Shown: piece after piece, positions 37,824 to 46,219 of the stretch
How the letters are laid out: each line of letters opens with the position of its first letter
Position numbering within the stretch: position 1 is the stretch's first letter
From: Legionella quateirensis
GTDB taxonomy: Bacteria > Pseudomonadota > Gammaproteobacteria > Legionellales > Legionellaceae
Reading direction: 5' to 3'
Assembly (NCBI RefSeq): GCF_001467955.1
Contig: NZ_LNYR01000031.1
Coordinates: 179,777 to 243,776 of the forward strand
Length of the DNA: 64,000 bases
The notes under the pieces: model-generated
The model's input: only the letters and a program-made list of their open reading frames with translations
Told to the model about the DNA's origin: nothing
Database searches by the model: none
Program-made: the position numbers and the translations under genes

Positions 37824-39772
37824 TAGCAGAAATCGGCCTTTTTTCGTTAATCCTCGCATTAATTGTTGCCCTGATGTTGGCGATAATTCCTCTGGCGGGT
37901 TTATATCTGAAACGTGAAGCCTGGATGGATTCAGCTAAGACGTATGCTGGATTGCAGTTTCTGTTTGTCAGTCTTGCCTATATTTGTTTAACGTTCTGCT
38001 TTTTAAGTGATGATTTCTCTGTTTTATATGTAGTGAGTAATTCCAGTATATTATTACCCTGGTTTTATAAACTCTGTGCTGTCTGGGGTGGGCACGAAGG
38101 CTCCATGCTTTTATGGGTCGCTATTCTTAGTTTCTGGATGATTCTGGTAGGATATTTAAGTTCCAGTTTGGACAAGGAAATGCGCACTCGAGTATTGGTG
38201 GTATTGGGATGGCTGAGTATAGGATTCATTCTTTTTTTATTAACTACATCCAATCCTTTTTTACGTCAATTTCAGGTTTTAAATACTCAGGGACGTGATC
38301 TGAATCCATTATTACAGGATCCAGGATTCCTGTTTCATCCGCCTATGTTGTACATGGGGTATGTCGGTTTTTCTGTGGCTTTTGCTTTTGCTATAGCTGC
38401 ATTGTGGGCAGGTAAAGTTGAAGCCAGCTGGTCTAAATGGACCAGGCCATGGACTTTGGCAGCCTGGTGCTGTTTAACAGCAGGCATAACGCTGGGAAGC
38501 TGGTGGGCCTACCGCGAGTTAGGTTGGGGCGGCTGGTGGTTCTGGGACCCCGTTGAGAATGCTTCATTTATGCCCTGGCTAGTCGGTACCGCATTACTTC
38601 ATTCTCTTGCCGTGACCGAACAACGTCAACAATTTAAAGCCTGGACCATGCTATTGGCGATTGCTGCATTCTCTTTAAGCCTCATTGGAACTTTTCTTGT
38701 TCGTTCTGGAGTTTTAACCTCAGTGCATGCTTTTGCTGTGGATCCGCAGCGTGGCTTGTTTATTTTGGCTTTTCTATTGATTGTAATTGGCGGTTCGTTA
38801 CTCATGTTTTTGTTTCGCGCACAAACACTGCAGACTGGCAACAGCCCCAGTCCTTTGTCTCGGGAGAGTGCGTTACTCCTGAATAATGTTTTTCTGGTTG
38901 TTATAATGCTGACCGTACTAATGGGTACAGTATATCCTTTATTGGTTGAAGGTTTGGGGCTGGGTAAACTCTCTGTAGGGGCTCCTTATTTCAATGCGGT
39001 ATTCGTACCGTTGATGATACCTATGTTGTTGATCATGGGTATCGGGATTCATTTAAAGTGGAATAGTGATGGATGGAAGGCAGTTCATAAAAGGTTAAAC
39101 TGGACTGCTCTTGTTAGTTTGTTAGTACCCGTAGCTTTATTGTGGGTGACATCCAGCCAGTTTGATGGATCAGCCTTAATGGGGTTGATGTTGGCCTTCT
39201 GGGTTTTATTAAGTACATCGAATGCGGTAATCCGGCGCATCAAGGAACGAGGTTTTGATGGAGTTGGTCAAGCCTATTGGGGCATGGTAGTGGCACATTG
39301 TGGTGTTGCGGCTTCCGTCATTGGCGTTGCGGTTTCCACTGCATATGGAGTACAGGACGATGTGCAGATGGCGCCTGGCTCTAAAGTTTCTCTTGTTGCC
39401 TATCAAATAGAATTTATTAATCAATCTGATTTGGTTGGACCGAACTATAAAGGGACAAGAGCCGAGTTTAAAATCAGCCATAATGACCAAACCAGCCTGA
39501 TCTATCCTGAAAAAAGAGTGTACTCAATTGGACAAATGGCTATGACAGAGTCAGCCATAGACGTGACTCCATTTAGAGACATCTACGTCGCTTTGGGTGA
39601 GCCACTGAATGATAACTCCTGGTCTGTACGACTTTATTATAAACCTTTTGTACGCTGGATCTGGGGTGGAGGGTTTATGATTCTTGCTGGCGGTTTTCTA
39701 GCCTTGACTGATAGAAGGTATTATAAAAGCAGAAAAGCAGTTGCTCTTCGTACTCAGGAGTTGGAGGCATGA
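37820..39772 (+). CDS. ccmF: Heme lyase subunit CcmF
   Basis: A 650-residue protein with many membrane segments and the WWD motif [18 protein letters not shown]. Conserved His residues are in [15 protein letters not shown] and [10 protein letters not shown]. It ligates heme to apocytochrome c CXXCH motifs with CcmH and CcmI. It overlaps ccmE and ccmG by 4 bp each. Confidence 0.97.
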   Translation: MIAEIGLFSLILALIVALMLAIIPLAGLYLKREAWMDSAKTYAGLQFLFVSLAYICLTFCFLSDDFSVLYVVSNSSILLPWFYKLCAVWGGHEGSMLLWVAILSFWMILVGYLSSSLDKEMRTRVLVVLGWLSIGFILFLLTTSNPFLRQFQVLNTQGRDLNPLLQDPGFLFHPPMLYMGYVGFSVAFAFAIAALWAGKVEASWSKWTRPWTLAAWCCLTAGITLGSWWAYRELGWGGWWFWDPVENASFMPWLVGTALLHSLAVTEQRQQFKAWTMLLAIAAFSLSLIGTFLVRSGVLTSVHAFAVDPQRGLFILAFLLIVIGGSLLMFLFRAQTLQTGNSPSPLSRESALLLNNVFLVVIMLTVLMGTVYPLLVEGLGLGKLSVGAPYFNAVFVPLMIPMLLIMGIGIHLKWNSDGWKAVHKRLNWTALVSLLVPVALLWVTSSQFDGSALMGLMLAFWVLLSTSNAVIRRIKERGFDGVGQAYWGMVVAHCGVAASVIGVAVSTAYGVQDDVQMAPGSKVSLVAYQIEFINQSDLVGPNYKGTRAEFKISHNDQTSLIYPEKRVYSIGQMAMTESAIDVTPFRDIYVALGEPLNDNSWSVRLYYKPFVRWIWGGGFMILAGGFLALTDRRYYKSRKAVALRTQELEA

Positions 39773-40305
39773 AAACAATTGGTTGGAGAATAATTCCTGT
39801 TGTTCTGTTTTTATTATTGAGTTTTTTTCTTTGGCGCGGACTTTCTTTAGATCCGCATCAATTACCCTCGGTACAACTTGGAAAGGCAGTCCCCGAATTT
39901 ACTTTACCGCAACTCCAAAATCCTGCGGCGACATTCAGTTCAAATCAACTACGTAATCAGGTCGTTTTGCTTAATGTTTGGGCCAGTTGGTGTCAGGCCT
40001 GTGTTGAAGAACAGGTTTTTATGCTGCAATTGGCTCGTGAAGGGGTGCCTGTGTATGGGCTAAATTATAAAGATACATCGGCTGATGCACTACAGTGGCT
40101 AGAGCAATGGGGTAATCCTTATAAACTGGTGGCTCAGGATAGCGAAGGCAAGGTCGCAATTGATTTAGGTGTTTATGGAGCACCTGAGACTTTTGTTATT
40201 GATAAACAGGGTATTATTCGTTATAGGCATGTTGGGATAATGACTCAGGAGGTCTGGTTAAAGGATATATTGCCTCTAATGAAGAAATTGGAGCAGGTTT
40301 CATGA
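39769..40305 (+). CDS. ccmG: Thiol:disulfide interchange protein CcmG (DsbE)
   Basis: A 178-residue membrane-anchored thioredoxin. The active site is WASWCQACVEEQ, a CQAC in place of the more usual CPTC/CPSC, and the cis-Pro segment is VYGAPETFVID. It keeps the apocytochrome heme-site cysteines reduced. The N-terminal anchor is IIPVVLFLLLSFFLW. It overlaps ccmF and ccmH by 4 bp. Confidence 0.96.
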   Translation: MKTIGWRIIPVVLFLLLSFFLWRGLSLDPHQLPSVQLGKAVPEFTLPQLQNPAATFSSNQLRNQVVLLNVWASWCQACVEEQVFMLQLAREGVPVYGLNYKDTSADALQWLEQWGNPYKLVAQDSEGKVAIDLGVYGAPETFVIDKQGIIRYRHVGIMTQEVWLKDILPLMKKLEQVS

Positions 40306-40703
40306 GAGCAGCTTATTTATTATGCTTCGGGTTAGTTGTTTTTTTGCTCATGCCTGTGTGTTTTGCCAACAGCGTATACCCTCTGGATTCAGCCAGAAAG
40401 GAAGCTCAATTTAATCATCTATTAAAAGATTTGCGATGTTTGGTCTGTCAGAACCAGGATTTGGCAGATTCAAATGCCGAATTGGCTAAGGATTTACGTT
40501 TACAGGTCTATCACTTGGTTCAAGAAGGCAAAAGCGATAATGAGATCAATGACTACCTGACTTCCCGGTACGGTGACTTTATTCTTTTTAAACCGCCAGT
40601 AAAGGCAGTTACATTATTATTATGGTTTGGCCCATTTGTCTTTTTATTGCTGGGCTTCCTGATTTTTTGGCGAACATGTTTTAAGCGAAGATCCTATGAA
40701 TGA
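40302..40703 (+). CDS. ccmH: Cytochrome c maturation protein CcmH (CycL)
   Basis: A 133-residue protein with a signal peptide, the redox motif LRCLVCQNQDLADSNAELA, and a C-terminal membrane helix. It reduces or holds apocytochrome c. It is the short form; the TPR part found fused in E. coli CcmH is a separate gene here (ccmI). It overlaps ccmI by 8 bp. Confidence 0.96.
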   Translation: MRAAYLLCFGLVVFLLMPVCFANSVYPLDSARKEAQFNHLLKDLRCLVCQNQDLADSNAELAKDLRLQVYHLVQEGKSDNEINDYLTSRYGDFILFKPPVKAVTLLLWFGPFVFLLLGFLIFWRTCFKRRSYE

Positions 40704-41370
40704 ATGGTGGTTAATCAGTATTTTGGTTTTAATAACCATTGCTGCAAGTATTCTAATAATATATCCCTTAAAGTCTACTGTATTGACGCGTATCGTGCTG
40801 GTGCCCATAATTTTTTTGATGGCTTCTACCGGTTATTATTTTTGGGGTGGATTTGCAGAGTGGCAGGATTATATTCATCAAAATGAGTCCAGGGAACGCG
40901 CTCAACAAGTGCTTAAATCAATCAAAAGCCCTCAGGAATTGATCGATAAATTGAGAGCAAAACTGGATGACAGTCCAAAGAGTGCTAAAGGGTGGTATTT
41001 ATTGGGTAGGTTATATACCAGTAATAATGAGACAAACAATGCGTCTCAAGCCTTTGCTAAGGCGCATCTTTTAAATCCCGAAGATGAACAGTATGCTGTG
41101 AATTATGCACACAGTCTCTGGTTGATGAACAATCAACAATTCAGTGCAGAAATTATTAAGTTATTTAAAAATCTACTGAACAAGAATCCTAATCAACCCG
41201 ATGCGTTAGCCATGCTTGCCATGAACGCTTACATGAGTCATGATTACAAAGATGCGATAGCTTATTGGCAACGGCTGTTAGTTATGGCGCCAGATCAATC
41301 TGAAGAATCTCAATCTATTCGTAAGGCTATTGCAAAAGCGCAGGATCAAATTAATTTAGGGAGTAAGTAA
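40696..41370 (+). CDS. ccmI: Cytochrome c maturation TPR protein CcmI
   Basis: A 224-residue protein with two N-terminal membrane segments (about 4-22 and 29-47) and a periplasmic TPR region (KGWYLLGRLYTSNNETNNASQAF, split as TPR helices, and DALAMLAMNAYMSHDYKDAIAYW). CcmI presents the apocytochrome C-terminus to CcmFH. It is shorter than the E. coli fusion but normal for a separate CcmI. Last of the ccm genes. Confidence 0.93.
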   Translation: MNEWWLISILVLITIAASILIIYPLKSTVLTRIVLVPIIFLMASTGYYFWGGFAEWQDYIHQNESRERAQQVLKSIKSPQELIDKLRAKLDDSPKSAKGWYLLGRLYTSNNETNNASQAFAKAHLLNPEDEQYAVNYAHSLWLMNNQQFSAEIIKLFKNLLNKNPNQPDALAMLAMNAYMSHDYKDAIAYWQRLLVMAPDQSEESQSIRKAIAKAQDQINLGSK

Positions 41371-41372
41371 AA

Positions 41373-41573
41373 ATGACGGATAAAGTATATCGATTAATTG
41401 AATTAATTGGTACTTCACAGGAAAGTATAGAGAAGGCTATTGATAATGCAATAATGGCAGCAAAATCTCACGGTAAACTGGAGTGGTTTGAAGTGATGGA
41501 AACCAGAGGCTTTATCGATAATAATAAAGTCAAATACTATCAGGTTCATGTGAAAATTGGTTATTACAGTTAG
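41373..41573 (+). CDS. Dodecin-family flavin-binding protein
   Basis: A 66-residue dodecin. The family pattern is VYRLIELIGTSQESIEKAIDNA then KLEWFEVMETRG and KVKYYQVHVKIGY. Trp in LEWFEV is the flavin-stacking residue. Dodecins form 12-mers storing FMN or riboflavin. It begins 2 bp after the ccmI stop with GGGAG upstream, and may be read through from the ccm operon. Confidence 0.93.
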   Translation: MTDKVYRLIELIGTSQESIEKAIDNAIMAAKSHGKLEWFEVMETRGFIDNNKVKYYQVHVKIGYYS

Positions 41574-41592
41574 TACAGCGTTTCACTAGATA

Positions 41593-42144
41593 TCAAGGTT
41601 TGGAAATAAACGCATTATTTTTTATATAAAACCTTAATAATTTATCAGTCCAATCTTTAGCATAGTGAACACCGATTCTAGGTTTTTCCATTATCGTGAA
41701 GAGTGTTTGATCATTGGCGTCCGCTATATAAAAAGTGTCGCCAGTTAAATCATGTCGATTAAATCTTTTATCAATATTCATGGCCCTGGATAATAATCCA
41801 GGCCCCTGAGTTCTTCCTATGGTATTTTGAACAGGTTCCAATGCCCTTATTAATACCGCTGAACCAATTCCTTCTTTTTCTGTAACTACGTTAGTGCAAT
41901 AGTACATTCCATAGATCAAATAAATATAGGCAAATCCTGCAGGTCCATACATCACTTCAGTACGTTTGGTTATTCCTTTCGATGAATGCGACGCTAAATC
42001 CTGTTGTCCAAGATATGCCTCCACTTCTACAATTTTACCGATCCGTTTCATACCTTCATCATCATGTACCAGAACTTTACCTAACAGGTCTTTGGCAACC
42101 TGTATCGTGTCTCTTTGATAAAATTCTTTAGGAAGTTTCTGCAT
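41593..42144 (-). CDS. 3-methyladenine DNA glycosylase (AAG/MPG family)
   Basis: A 183-residue enzyme of the eukaryotic-type AAG family. Catalytic Glu and neighbours are in IVEVEAYLGQQDLASHSSKG; the base-flipping Tyr region is MYGPAGFAYIYLIYGMYYC; RALEP and GPGLLSRAM follow. It removes alkylated purines. Convergent with dodecin, with 20 bp between stops. Confidence 0.94.
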   Translation of the reverse strand: MQKLPKEFYQRDTIQVAKDLLGKVLVHDDEGMKRIGKIVEVEAYLGQQDLASHSSKGITKRTEVMYGPAGFAYIYLIYGMYYCTNVVTEKEGIGSAVLIRALEPVQNTIGRTQGPGLLSRAMNIDKRFNRHDLTGDTFYIADANDQTLFTIMEKPRIGVHYAKDWTDKLLRFYIKNNAFISKP

Positions 42145-42320
42145 TGATTTTCATTGTTGTCTGGAATGAGTCATAAGTCTAATGGTGTTAGGATTGATAA
42201 TAAAGAGTGATTCCAGAATCGATAATTTTATATTTAAACTCGATAAGCCATGGAAAGTACTGAATCTTATATATAATTAATACAGGAGCATAGTCGTTGC
42301 TTGGAATATAGAGGGATAAA

Positions 42321-43589
42321 ATGAACTCAGTAGCACTATTTTTTAATGCAATAACCCCTTTTAAAAGTGATTTGAGCTTATTAAGGTGTTCTGATACACG
42401 CACTGTTTTATTAATTAATTCAACGATTTATTCTCAATTAAAAGAAGAACACAAGGTCTTTTTTGAAAAAATATATGTGATTGATCCCATAACGTTCGAG
42501 ACTACATTACCCATAGTCGTACACTATTTAAAAGAAGTAAGTCGCGACCAAATAAAATTAGTGACTAACGATGAAGCATGCATCCTTGTTGTAGGAAAGC
42601 TTATAGACTATTTAGGATTAAAAGGAGAGGGAGAAAAAGTTTTAATCAAATTTATTGATAAAATTGTCATGAAAAATACATTAGATGCTCAAGGAATTCG
42701 TACTCCATATCACCAGAAGTTTAATAGAGATGAATACCTTACAGATAAAGTGCATTACATCACTGAGCTGGAAAAAAAATTCAATTATCCCTTTGTTGTA
42801 AAACCGATTGCCTTATACGGTAGTGCCAGTTTTAAGAAAATTCATAATAGAACCGAGTGGTTCGCTTATGTTGAGCAAATAGTACATTCAGACATCTCCT
42901 TTCAAATTGAAGAGTTTATTGAGGGAACTTTATTTCACTGTGATGCGATTGTGCAAAATAAGGAAATTCGATTTGTCTCCATTTCGGAATACTTATGGCC
43001 TATGGCATTGTTTAAAGAGGGCTATCCAACGGGCAGCATCGTGCTGCCTGAACATGATTCGCGCTGGAACCAATTGAACGTAGTGCATCAACAGATCATT
43101 GCTTTGTTACAACCACCTGAAGGAGTCACTCATTGTGAATTGTTTCTTACACAAAATAATGAAGTCGTTTTTTTGGAAATAGCAGCAAGGCCTTCTGGGG
43201 CCTTGGTTGTTTCCATGATTGAACGTATGACAGGAGTAAATATCGAATTGGCTCATTTTATGTTAAGACTGCAAAGACCCATAACCATTCAAACCCAACG
43301 AATAACTGAGTTTTCTTTTTTTTGTTATGTTCCTAAAAAAAATGGACTCGTTTTGAGTCTTGAATTACCCAAACTGAATAGTGAGTTGAGTATTGAATGG
43401 AATGTAAAGCCTGGAGATTTAATTCAAATGCAGCCCAGCGGAGAATACGACATTTTGGTTAAACCTTCCAATATTGCGGCGACAATCATATTAAGCAATT
43501 CGTGCTTTGATCATCTCTATCAAGATTTTCTCACCTTAAAAAAAGCACATCTGGTACACATACAACCAGAAAATTACAGTTCTTCATAA
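42321..43589 (+). CDS. ATP-grasp ligase
   Basis: A 422-residue ATP-grasp protein. The ATP-binding Lys and loop are in YPFVVKPIALYGSASFKKIH, the hinge in FQIEEFIEGTLFHCDA, and the Mg-binding acid and Asn-like positions in CELFLTQNNEVVFLEIAARPSG. Such enzymes join a carboxylate to an amine. The N-terminal 110 residues form a Rossmann-like pre-grasp domain. It resembles carnosine synthase/biotin carboxylase-like peptide ligases, but the substrate is unknown. It overlaps the convergent dipeptide epimerase by 16 bp, suggesting a link to short peptides. Confidence 0.88.
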   Translation: MNSVALFFNAITPFKSDLSLLRCSDTRTVLLINSTIYSQLKEEHKVFFEKIYVIDPITFETTLPIVVHYLKEVSRDQIKLVTNDEACILVVGKLIDYLGLKGEGEKVLIKFIDKIVMKNTLDAQGIRTPYHQKFNRDEYLTDKVHYITELEKKFNYPFVVKPIALYGSASFKKIHNRTEWFAYVEQIVHSDISFQIEEFIEGTLFHCDAIVQNKEIRFVSISEYLWPMALFKEGYPTGSIVLPEHDSRWNQLNVVHQQIIALLQPPEGVTHCELFLTQNNEVVFLEIAARPSGALVVSMIERMTGVNIELAHFMLRLQRPITIQTQRITEFSFFCYVPKKNGLVLSLELPKLNSELSIEWNVKPGDLIQMQPSGEYDILVKPSNIAATIILSNSCFDHLYQDFLTLKKAHLVHIQPENYSSS

Positions 43590-44704
43590 ATCAGCTCATT
43601 TCGTTTTGCCAGATGCTCCAGAACAGAGTCATTTATCTCTATTCCTAAACCTGGATTTTCGAAGGGTATTCTCATACCCTGAGTGAAGGGAGATTGAGTA
43701 AAAATAGGATTCTTTAAATCCTCAAATAAAAATAAGTCACTATCTAAATCAGTAAATGCGATATTTGGCATTGATGCTGCAAAATGAATGCCTGCAGCCA
43801 CACCCAAAGAGCTTTCCATCATACATCCTACCATTACCTTTAATCCTGCCTCATAAGCTCTTTGTGCCATAAGCCGAGCTTTCCAAATTCCGCCTGCTTT
43901 TTGGATTTTGATATTAACTCCATTGACGGCCTTCAAACGAATTAGTTCTTCCAGATCATCCATGCCCACGATGCTCTCATCAGCATAAATATGAATGCCA
44001 CCAAGCTGATTTTTTATCGCCAATAATCCTTGATAATCGTATTTTTCTACAGGCTGTTCAACCGCAATTACAGATTTTAAAATCGATTGCACTTCTTTTA
44101 ATACTTCAATAGCCTCGTTTGCATCATTAAAACATTGATTGGGGTCAATCACATAAGCTACTTCTTTAGCAAATATACTTTTGATTAATTGTATCGTTTT
44201 GTGATTAATCGTATTTAGGTCCATTTTAATCTTAATCAGTTGAACCTGGGGATGATGTTTAAGAATAGACAACGCAAAATCATTGGTTTCTTCTAAATCT
44301 AAAATAGGTATAGTTAAGCTATTTGGGGTGATCTTCTTCTCATTACCAAAAATCCTGTATACAGGTTTATTTTTTATTTTTCCTAGTAAGTCATGAAAAG
44401 CACTATCTAAAGCAGCGGAAGCATGAGAACTCTTAACCTGTTCCTTGAGAAATTGATAAAAAACGTGAGGTGCAGCATTTGGATCAATGGGATGCTCTTT
44501 GACAGCCTGTAGCTGTGAAACAACATCATCGAAGGTCTCACCTGTCATCAGTACAAATGGAGCAGCTTCTCCAATACCAATCAAATCATGATAATGAAGT
44601 TGGACTATAATGTTTTCCAGGTGGGTCCAGGTATAAGTGGCAATAGAAAGAGGTTGTGGTAATTTATATTTAAGTCTATATATTTTTAATGATGCGACAT
44701 CCAT
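43574..44704 (-). CDS. Dipeptide epimerase (enolase superfamily)
   Basis: A 376-residue protein of the muconate cycloisomerase subgroup. The catalytic lysine pair is at LIKIKMD (KxK) and VNIKIQKAGG; metal ligands are Asp in YVIDPNQCF, Glu in AVEQPVEKY and Asp in YADESIVG. A DxD motif near the C-terminus (FTDLDSDLF) binds the dipeptide amino group in known L-Ala-D/L-Glu type epimerases. It thus probably epimerises the second residue of a dipeptide. It might serve peptidoglycan recycling or a peptide made by the adjacent ATP-grasp enzyme. Confidence 0.88.
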   Translation of the reverse strand: MDVASLKIYRLKYKLPQPLSIATYTWTHLENIIVQLHYHDLIGIGEAAPFVLMTGETFDDVVSQLQAVKEHPIDPNAAPHVFYQFLKEQVKSSHASAALDSAFHDLLGKIKNKPVYRIFGNEKKITPNSLTIPILDLEETNDFALSILKHHPQVQLIKIKMDLNTINHKTIQLIKSIFAKEVAYVIDPNQCFNDANEAIEVLKEVQSILKSVIAVEQPVEKYDYQGLLAIKNQLGGIHIYADESIVGMDDLEELIRLKAVNGVNIKIQKAGGIWKARLMAQRAYEAGLKVMVGCMMESSLGVAAGIHFAASMPNIAFTDLDSDLFLFEDLKNPIFTQSPFTQGMRIPFENPGLGIEINDSVLEHLAKRNELIYEEL

Positions 44705-44809
44705 ATATAAAGTTCCTCAAAATTAATGGGGTAGATAAATTGGACTATCACTTATTTAAAGTAAATTGGAGTCTACTTAGTCAATTATAGGCTCTTTAAA
44801 GAGAATTCG

Positions 44810-45694
44810 ATGAATATACTTTTTCTTATAGGCAGCGATTTATATTCTTATAATATGGCAAATGAAATATGCATTAAATTTGGACAAACTCAATTTAAGG
44901 CATCTTTTTTGGTATTTAAGAATGAATTGGCATTTAAACCAGAAAAAATACACGAAGATATACGCCAATTAATATTTTATGAGCGAACCTTATTTAGTGA
45001 AGCTCTAATCCCTTTCCTCAAAAATCATCGGAATGAGGGCAAGTATGTAGGATTAGATACCTTGGTTCAAAAATATGCCATCAATTATGCTTTTTGTCCC
45101 TTTATTGATAATAAAAATGCGTCCCAATTTATTTTAGAACAAGCAAACATTTGGAAGATTGATGTGGTTATTTCTATAAGATGTATTGTCAAACTTGATG
45201 CACAGCTTATTCATTACTTTACGCGTTCAAACGAACATTATTTATGGAATGTTCATCCTGGTTTGTTGCCGAAATACAGAGGGATTATGCCCATGTTTGC
45301 CGCCATGTTGAATCAGGAACAACACTATGGCATCACCTTGCTTCGAATATCCGAACAATTGGATGAAGGCTCTATTATCGACTCACGAACTTGCGATCTT
45401 GATTATACACAATCCATGATGCAAAACATCCTCGATCTGATTCCAGCTGGAGTTGAACTCGTCACGACCAATTTACTTAAATTATCGAGAAAGGAACCAT
45501 TATCAGCTTTGGTTCAAAATGCAACCGATACAGGATTTTATTCATTTCCTACTGAAGAGGAGTTGGAACTTTTCAAAGCGAGAGGATTACGACTTTATTC
45601 AAAAGAAGAACTCATTAACGTAATGAAGAGTTGTTATTTGACTGACAATCAAAAAGATATTGTAGAACAATTACTTCATTACACTGGACAATAG
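44810..45694 (+). CDS. Formyltransferase-family protein
   Basis: A 294-residue protein with the formyl-THF transferase core. The catalytic Asn-His pair is in LWNVHPGLLPKYRGIMPM and the Asp in ISEQLDEGSIID. The N-terminal half is less conserved than in Fmt or PurN, so the acceptor is unknown; sugar-nucleotide or amino-compound formylation is possible. It is divergent from the dipeptide epimerase over 105 bp, whose region holds both promoters. Confidence 0.88.
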   Translation: MNILFLIGSDLYSYNMANEICIKFGQTQFKASFLVFKNELAFKPEKIHEDIRQLIFYERTLFSEALIPFLKNHRNEGKYVGLDTLVQKYAINYAFCPFIDNKNASQFILEQANIWKIDVVISIRCIVKLDAQLIHYFTRSNEHYLWNVHPGLLPKYRGIMPMFAAMLNQEQHYGITLLRISEQLDEGSIIDSRTCDLDYTQSMMQNILDLIPAGVELVTTNLLKLSRKEPLSALVQNATDTGFYSFPTEEELELFKARGLRLYSKEELINVMKSCYLTDNQKDIVEQLLHYTGQ

Positions 45695-45748
45695 TTTAAT
45701 GATTGAATCAATTGTGTCAATAATGAATCGATTCTCTTGTCCTGTTAA

Positions 45749-46090
45749 TTAAGACAGTCTGCGATAAACACTGAGTCCATGATTGACTACATCAGCAAAA
45801 TTAGCAGCACTGGGAATAGTCGAATTCCCTGAAAAAAATGCGAAGCCTGCTTGTATTCCTCTGGTAATATTTGCCGTTATTGCCAAATTGTTTAATGAAT
45901 CAGGGGCTATTGCTTCAAATGCATGAACAGCAACATCAGGAAGATATTCAATTGCAGCTGCTTCTGGGTTATTGATGTATTCAAGCAAAACAAGACTGGC
46001 GATTAATGCATTGTAACCTCGGTATGCATTACTCCAGGTTAAAAGATTGTACCAGCTTTCAGGTTGTTTTGTTGTCTCTTGCTTAACCAT
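45749..46090 (-). CDS. Small Legionella-type protein downstream of the SidE-like gene
   Basis: About 113 residues. I chose ATG at 46090 because AAGGAG lies 8 nt before it; upstream in-frame ATGs extend up to 46207 but carry no good site. The protein has two hydrophobic helices (YNALIASLVLLEYI and GIQAGFAFFSG) without a signal peptide. No known family. It is 129 bp downstream of the large effector candidate on the same strand and could be cotranscribed. Confidence 0.65.
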   Translation of the reverse strand: MVKQETTKQPESWYNLLTWSNAYRGYNALIASLVLLEYINNPEAAAIEYLPDVAVHAFEAIAPDSLNNLAITANITRGIQAGFAFFSGNSTIPSAANFADVVNHGLSVYRRLS

Positions 46091-46219
46091 TTGCATCACT
46101 CCTTTACTGCTTGTTAAACTGATTACACGCATCAATCTGCATTGTTTATGGTAATCGAATTTACAATATAAATAATAAAGAATCAATGGAAACGGATCCT
46201 GATGCATCGAAACCTACAT

